A stretch of 26,839 bases of DNA. Source: CAZIWJ01 sp964542855. GTDB lineage: Bacteria; Bacteroidota; Bacteroidia; Cytophagales; Cyclobacteriaceae. Positions 22,663-26,839 of this stretch are shown here, one piece after another (the first letter of the stretch is position 1; each line of letters opens with the position of its first letter). Where the stretch lies: NCBI GenBank assembly GCA_964542855.1, contig CAZIWJ010000016.1:1-26839 (forward strand), written 5' to 3'. Under the pieces are notes generated by a model. It saw only the letters and a program-made list of their open reading frames with translations, did not search any database and was not told the DNA's origin. The translations under genes were made by a program, and so were the position numbers.

Positions 22663-24345
22663 ATGAATCCATACAAACTGGAAGCATGGTTACAGCTGGG
22701 CATTGGGCTGGTAAGCCTGATTATTATCAACTCACTGGCACAACGGTATTTTTTCCGTATCGATCTTACCGAAGAGAAAAGGTATACTATAACCGGGGCT
22801 TCCAAAACTATTTTATCGGAATTGAAGGGGGAGGTGTACATTGATGTATACCTGGAAGGAGATTTGCCTGCCAATTTTCGTCGGTTACAACGTAGCGTAC
22901 AGGACATGCTCGACGAATTTAATGCTTATGCTGATAATCAGATCAATTACAACTTCGTAGATCCGGGAGAAGCCCGTTCCAACAGTTCCAGGAATCAATT
23001 TTATCAGTTCCTGGTAGAAAAAGGACTACAGCCCATCAACCTACAGGTAAAAGAACAAGGTGTATCTCAGGAAAGGCTGGTTTTTCCCGGGGCAATTGTG
23101 AATTTCAGGGGAAAGGAAGCTGTTGCCAACTTACTGAAAAGAGAAAATACTGGTAATCCGGAACAGGCTATTAACCAGTCGGTAGAAACCTTGGAATATG
23201 CGTTGATATCGGCTATTAAATCCCTTATTACCACAAACCGAAAAAACATAGGTTACGTGGTGGGTCATAATGAACTCGAGACGCAGTATCTGGCAGGGCT
23301 AGAAGAGCTGCTTAGCAGCCAGTATACTTTATTCAACGTTAACTTGGCAAAGGAAACCCAACTTACAAAATACGATGCCCTGATGGTGTGTAAGCCAAGA
23401 GAACGCTTTTCAGAAACTGAACAGTTTGCTCTAGATCAATACGTGATGAATGGCGGTAATCTACTGCTCTTTATTGAGGCTAACCGGATATCAGAAGACA
23501 GTATCAGCTTACCTAACAACATTGCAGTTCCTTACGAAACCGGCCTTGAAGATTTACTATTTCAATACGGAATAAGAATTAATAAAAACCTGGTACAGGA
23601 CCTACAGTCGGCCACTTATCCGGTAGTAGTGGGCCAGTCTGGCAACAGACCCCGGACACAGGACCTGCCCTGGCCATTTTTTCCCCTCACTACCCGCTAT
23701 GCCGATCATCCGATTGTAAGAAACCTGGATGCCACGTACTTCAGGTACGTCAGTTCGCTAGATACCATACAAGTGAAAAATATCCGTCGAACGCCATTGG
23801 TTTATTCTTCACCGAATGCCAGGATTGTACCCTCACCGGTAAACGTAAGCCTCAACGTGTTGCGTAACCTGCCCCCGCAATCCACTTTTTCCAACGAACC
23901 TTTTCCACTGGTTTATTTGCTGGAAGGAAAGTTTACCTCAATCTATAAAAACCGTTTATTGCCAAAAGGATTGGAAAACTTCCCGTTCAAGGCTACCGGA
24001 AAACCGGCTAAAATCCTGGTTTGTGGAGACGGTAATTTACTGAAAAGCGAAATAAACAATAAAACGCAGGAAAATTATTCATTGGGGTTTGAGCCATATT
24101 CACAGCAACAGTACGCCAATGGCGATTTTATTGTAAATGCGTTTAATTATCTTTTTAATGAAGAAGGAATTATCCAGGCCCGGAAAAAGAAATTAAGTGT
24201 CAGGCCCCTTAATCAATCGGAGGTGGTGGGGAAAAAAGTCCAGTGGCAGGTGATAAATATACTACTTCCCATTATCTTGGTATCAGGGTTTGGGGGTATT
24301 AAATACGCACTGAGAAAAAGAAAAAACGAAAGTAAGCGTGCATAA
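22663..24345 (+). CDS. gldG: Gliding-motility ABC transporter auxiliary protein GldG
   Basis: The 560-residue protein has an N-terminal transmembrane helix (about residues 12-30), then FRIDLTEEKRYTITGASKTIL. This is the typical opening of GldG and the related ABC_transp_aux domain. A large periplasmic region includes VYLEGDLPANFRRLQRSVQDM, NYNFVDPGEA, IGYVVGHNELE and GGNLLLFIE. A single C-terminal helix (about 535-553) and a basic tail end the protein. GldG works with GldF (permease) and GldA (ATPase) and was linked to gliding in Flavobacterium; its transported substrate is unknown. Here no gldF is next to it: rplT and its terminator lie upstream and pfkA downstream. It may sit alone in the membrane with a partner encoded elsewhere. 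Confidence 0.9.
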   Translation: MNPYKLEAWLQLGIGLVSLIIINSLAQRYFFRIDLTEEKRYTITGASKTILSELKGEVYIDVYLEGDLPANFRRLQRSVQDMLDEFNAYADNQINYNFVDPGEARSNSSRNQFYQFLVEKGLQPINLQVKEQGVSQERLVFPGAIVNFRGKEAVANLLKRENTGNPEQAINQSVETLEYALISAIKSLITTNRKNIGYVVGHNELETQYLAGLEELLSSQYTLFNVNLAKETQLTKYDALMVCKPRERFSETEQFALDQYVMNGGNLLLFIEANRISEDSISLPNNIAVPYETGLEDLLFQYGIRINKNLVQDLQSATYPVVVGQSGNRPRTQDLPWPFFPLTTRYADHPIVRNLDATYFRYVSSLDTIQVKNIRRTPLVYSSPNARIVPSPVNVSLNVLRNLPPQSTFSNEPFPLVYLLEGKFTSIYKNRLLPKGLENFPFKATGKPAKILVCGDGNLLKSEINNKTQENYSLGFEPYSQQQYANGDFIVNAFNYLFNEEGIIQARKKKLSVRPLNQSEVVGKKVQWQVINILLPIILVSGFGGIKYALRKRKNESKRA

Positions 24346-24391
24346 TCCGGTAAAAAGGGGTTCTCACTAACCAAACAATCTAAATGTGCAT

Positions 24392-25363
24392 ATGAAAAAG
24401 GTAGCAGTTTTTACTTCAGGAGGTGACTCACCAGGTATGAATGCCTGTTTGCGGGCAACCATCCGTGGTGCTATTTACCATGGAGTAGAAATATATGGTA
24501 TCAGGTATGGGTATAATGGAATGATTCACGGCGATATCTATAAAATGAAATCCTATTCGGTCAGTAATATCATTCAACGGGGCGGTACTATTTTAAAATC
24601 AGCCAGAAGTGAGGAGTTCCGAACACCGGAAGGTAGAAGAAAGGCTTTTGAGCAACTGCAAAGAAAGGGCATAGAAGGGCTGGTCTGTATCGGCGGTGAT
24701 GGCTCATTTACCGGAGCCAACCTGTTTTACGAAGAGTACGGAGTTCCTACCATCGGAGCCCCGGGCACAATAGATAATGATTTATACGGTACTGATTATA
24801 CGATTGGATTCGATACTGCTGTGAATACTGCGCTGGAAGCTATCGATAAAATAAGAGATACGGCCAATTCTCATGACCGGATCTTCTTTATAGAAGTAAT
24901 GGGCCGCGATTCCGGGTATATCGCGATAGAATCGGGAATTGGTGGCGGTGCCGAACTGATTATGATTCCGGAAACCAGTACCACCATCGATGATGTAATT
25001 TATACGCTGGGGCAAGGTAGAAACCGGGAGAAAACATCTTCTATTGTTGTAGTAGCTGAAGGCGACGAAGAAGGGGGGGCGATTCATACAGCCAATAAAA
25101 TTAAAGAAAGGCTGGTCGATAAAGATATTAAAGTATCAACTCTTGGTCACATACAACGGGGCGGAGCCCCTACTGCCCGTGACCGTATACTGGCCAGCTG
25201 GTTAGGGCTGGCTGCACTGGAAGGCCTTCTGCGAGGTAAGAAAAACGTTATGGCGGGTATTATTAACGACAAACTGGTATATACCGATTTTAAAGAATGT
25301 ATTAATACCAGCAAGCCATTAAACCAAGAACTCCTCAGAATGGTTAAAATACTGAGTATTTAA
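24392..25363 (+). CDS. pfkA: ATP-dependent 6-phosphofructokinase
   Basis: From ATG 24392 the protein has 323 residues, the usual bacterial PfkA size. Key motifs are FTSGGDSPGMNA (ATP site), CIGGDGSFTGA, GAPGTIDNDLYGTD (catalytic Asp in TIDND), IGFDTAVNTALEAIDKIRDTA, EVMGRDSGYIA and TLGHIQRGGAPTARDR. Gly after GGD rather than Asp favours ATP over pyrophosphate as donor. It phosphorylates fructose 6-phosphate, the committed step of glycolysis. A GTG six bases upstream is in frame but ATG 24392 gives the conserved start MKKVAVFTSGGD. It lies 46 bases after gldG and 12 bases before the AlbA_2-type gene. Confidence 0.97.
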   Translation: MKKVAVFTSGGDSPGMNACLRATIRGAIYHGVEIYGIRYGYNGMIHGDIYKMKSYSVSNIIQRGGTILKSARSEEFRTPEGRRKAFEQLQRKGIEGLVCIGGDGSFTGANLFYEEYGVPTIGAPGTIDNDLYGTDYTIGFDTAVNTALEAIDKIRDTANSHDRIFFIEVMGRDSGYIAIESGIGGGAELIMIPETSTTIDDVIYTLGQGRNREKTSSIVVVAEGDEEGGAIHTANKIKERLVDKDIKVSTLGHIQRGGAPTARDRILASWLGLAALEGLLRGKKNVMAGIINDKLVYTDFKECINTSKPLNQELLRMVKILSI

Positions 25364-25375
25364 CCCACAGATAAA

Positions 25376-26026
25376 TTGTTACCTGATCGTTTACAAAAAC
25401 TCCTGCTTAAAGGGGAGGGAGAATCGCTTGATTATAAACAAACGGTTCATGATCCCCGAAAAATTGCGAGAACCATTGCTTCATTTGCTAACACCCGGGG
25501 TGGGGTGTTGTTAATCGGTGTAAAAGATAACAAGCAACTTACGGGTATTGATCCGGAGGAGGAAAAGTACGTTATCGAAGCAGCAGCCGAGTTCTTTGTT
25601 TCACCACCGGTTTTCGTTGAGTACGAGGAAATTGAAGTAGAAGAAGATAGTGAGATTAAAACCATCCTGGTAGTTGCTGTACCAGAAAGCAAGTCAAAGC
25701 CTCATTATGTAACCAATAAACAGGAAGAAAGCGTTGTTTACATCCGACAGGCAGACCGTAGCATACCAGCCGGCAAAAAAATGATCAAAGCCCTGGAAAA
25801 AGACGTGATTAGCCCGGATATCGAGGAACTGGATTCCATACATCTTTCTTTTAATGAACAGCAACTGATTACTTTTCTCAAGAAGAATAACCGCATTACG
25901 TTAAAGCAGTTTATGAAAGTAATTAACGTATCTAAAAGAAGGGCCACAAGAATTCTTACCGATCTTACACTCAGTGGTATAATACGTGTGCATGAACACG
26001 AAAAAGAAGACTACTACACCCTCTAG
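25376..26026 (+). CDS. AlbA_2 (Schlafen-like) domain protein with C-terminal winged helix
   Basis: The 216-residue protein opens with GEGESLDYKQ, then ARTIASFANTRGGVLLIGVKDNKQLTGID (split: ARTIASFANTRGG, VLLIGVKDNKQL), the core of the AlbA_2 / putative DNA-binding domain. VYIRQADRSIPAG closes that domain (to about residue 135). The C-terminal part (about 155-216) looks like a winged helix-turn-helix, with ITLKQFMKVINVSKRRATRILTDL. Such proteins are often called transcriptional regulators or ATP-binding proteins; no target is known. The only plausible start is TTG at 25376, 12 bases after the pfkA stop and in the same reading frame as pfkA. ATG is absent before the conserved domain, so the TTG is well supported. 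Transcription with pfkA is likely. Confidence 0.83.
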   Translation: MLPDRLQKLLLKGEGESLDYKQTVHDPRKIARTIASFANTRGGVLLIGVKDNKQLTGIDPEEEKYVIEAAAEFFVSPPVFVEYEEIEVEEDSEIKTILVVAVPESKSKPHYVTNKQEESVVYIRQADRSIPAGKKMIKALEKDVISPDIEELDSIHLSFNEQQLITFLKKNNRITLKQFMKVINVSKRRATRILTDLTLSGIIRVHEHEKEDYYTL

Positions 26027-26038
26027 AAAAATTCTCTT

Positions 26039-26055
26039 ACTAACTGCTTGTTAGT
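26039..26055. repeat. Short hairpin between convergent genes
   Basis: ACTAAC (26039-26044) and GTTAGT (26050-26055) are perfect complements with a 5-nt loop, in the 44-base gap between two convergent genes. On the minus strand a T-rich stretch follows some bases later. It may be a weak bidirectional terminator. Confidence 0.4.
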
Positions 26056-26070
26056 TCAGTACAAAAAACC

Positions 26071-26839
26071 TTATTGAAGAATAGCCGTGGTGAGCTCATC
26101 AATTAACTGATTTTCCATTTCTTTCTGGGTGCGCTGATAGGCCTCCTCAAGAGCCCTTTCATAGGAAGAGCTGTATCCCCGAAATTCTTTTGAGCGGCTT
26201 ACGTACAACTGCTTGCTGGTGGCAGCATCTAATGCTTTAATCCGTATACTCAGGTACGAAATATAAATGTTGCTTCTTACCGGTCCTTTCTTCGCCGAAG
26301 CTTCCATTTCAATGAATATCGCAGCCTCTTCTTTAGACTTGGCCAGTTTAAAGCCAGACTGGTTCAGTAATGCCTGTAAACTCTGGGTAAGTACTGATTC
26401 CGCTGCATTATCGAACCCCATTTCACGGGTAGAAACAAAGATGACAGGTTTTTCAATACTGAATTTAACTCGAATAGCAGGTAATTTAAACTGCTGAAAA
26501 ATTAACCTACTTATAGGAGAAAGCTGGTTCGTTTGTAACAAGCGGCTAATATCAGGACGAACAACCAGGGTTTGGGTTGGCTCGCTACTTGATATTGCAG
26601 TTAATGCGCAAACTGCTTCTCCGGAGCTATTTGTTTGCGTGTCGGGTAATAAATCTCCCTTTCCCCTCGAGAATTCTCCTCTTAGTGGGAATCCCTCAAT
26701 AGGCCGGTTAGCATTATTCAATACTTTAACATCAAAATACAAGGGGGCTTCCAATGGTAATTTTACCTGGTAGTTATCCTGTTTCGTGGTTAAAGAAACC
26801 ATGTTAAAGAGGTTCTGGATTCGGCTAATTAATTCATTG
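26071..26839 (-). CDS. Partial exported-type protein, C-terminal LPP20/FlgT-like region
   Basis: The frame is open from the right window edge to TAA at 26071, so the N-terminus is missing; the first internal Met is at 26802, but codons upstream of it (reading SRIQNLFN) look coding too. At least 256 residues are seen. The first half resembles an Ig-like beta domain (YFDVKVLNNANRPIEGFPLRGEF, split: YFDVKVLNNANRP, IEGFPLRGEF; then TNSSGEAVCAL). The second half alternates helices and strands (FVSTREMGFDNAAESVLTQ, AIFIEMEASAKKG, YISYLSIRIKALDAATSKQL) and ends in an amphipathic helix. This is the pattern of LPP20/FlgT-type or LpoB-like envelope proteins. That family call is tentative. A signal peptide would be outside the window. 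Confidence 0.7.
   Translation of the reverse strand, partial: NELISRIQNLFNMVSLTTKQDNYQVKLPLEAPLYFDVKVLNNANRPIEGFPLRGEFSRGKGDLLPDTQTNSSGEAVCALTAISSSEPTQTLVVRPDISRLLQTNQLSPISRLIFQQFKLPAIRVKFSIEKPVIFVSTREMGFDNAAESVLTQSLQALLNQSGFKLAKSKEEAAIFIEMEASAKKGPVRSNIYISYLSIRIKALDAATSKQLYVSRSKEFRGYSSSYERALEEAYQRTQKEMENQLIDELTTAILQ

Overview
The window looks like a chromosomal segment from a Bacteroidota bacterium, most likely of the Cytophagales or a near relative. This is inferred from several features. There is a GldG-type gliding-motility protein and two small PorT-type outer-membrane beta-barrels. Promoters match the TAnnTTTG type. Almost no gene has a Shine-Dalgarno sequence before its start. Many secreted hydrolases carry Sec or lipoprotein signals. 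A run of 100 N with identical 55-bp ends shows this is a draft scaffold. I see no phage, insertion sequence, CRISPR array or rRNA.

Layout. 1-460: a tRNA-Arg(TCG) with its own promoter and terminator. 814-2028 (minus): lhgO, L-2-hydroxyglutarate oxidation. 2214-7746: three separately spaced genes for exported hydrolases (M20 metallopeptidase, S9 prolyl-oligopeptidase-type peptidase, D-aminoacylase-like lipoprotein), which together suggest breakdown of peptides in the periplasm. 7883-8553: a 52-residue membrane protein followed by a DUF2452 protein, ending in a strong terminator. 9087-9734 (minus): a beta-barrel protein. 9897-10793: a JmjC/cupin-like putative dioxygenase. 10958-14164: a compact three-gene operon of a lipoprotein with an Arg/Ser/Tyr/Gly-rich tail, a duplicated DUF350 membrane protein and a membrane-anchored spermidine-synthase-like enzyme. 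14687-16959: prfB with its programmed +1 frameshift, overlapped by an MFS transporter gene. 17188-17817 (minus): a second beta-barrel. 17893-22499: a TPR lipoprotein (split by the assembly gap) followed by the classical thrS-infC-rpmI-rplT translation cluster and a strong terminator. 22663-26026: gldG, pfkA and an AlbA_2-type DNA-binding-like protein. 26071 to the right edge (minus): the C-terminal part of a protein that runs out of the window.

Two translation-control signals stand out. The prfB frameshift site has a perfect AGGAGG, and infC appears to start at ATT behind a GAGGT. Ordinary start codons here have AT-rich leaders without such motifs, so anti-Shine-Dalgarno pairing seems to be kept mainly for regulated translation genes.

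The best candidate for an under-described system is the lipoprotein / DUF350 / membrane aminopropyltransferase operon. The chemistry of its enzyme is recognisable but its product and purpose are not. No wholly new system could be demonstrated from sequence alone.
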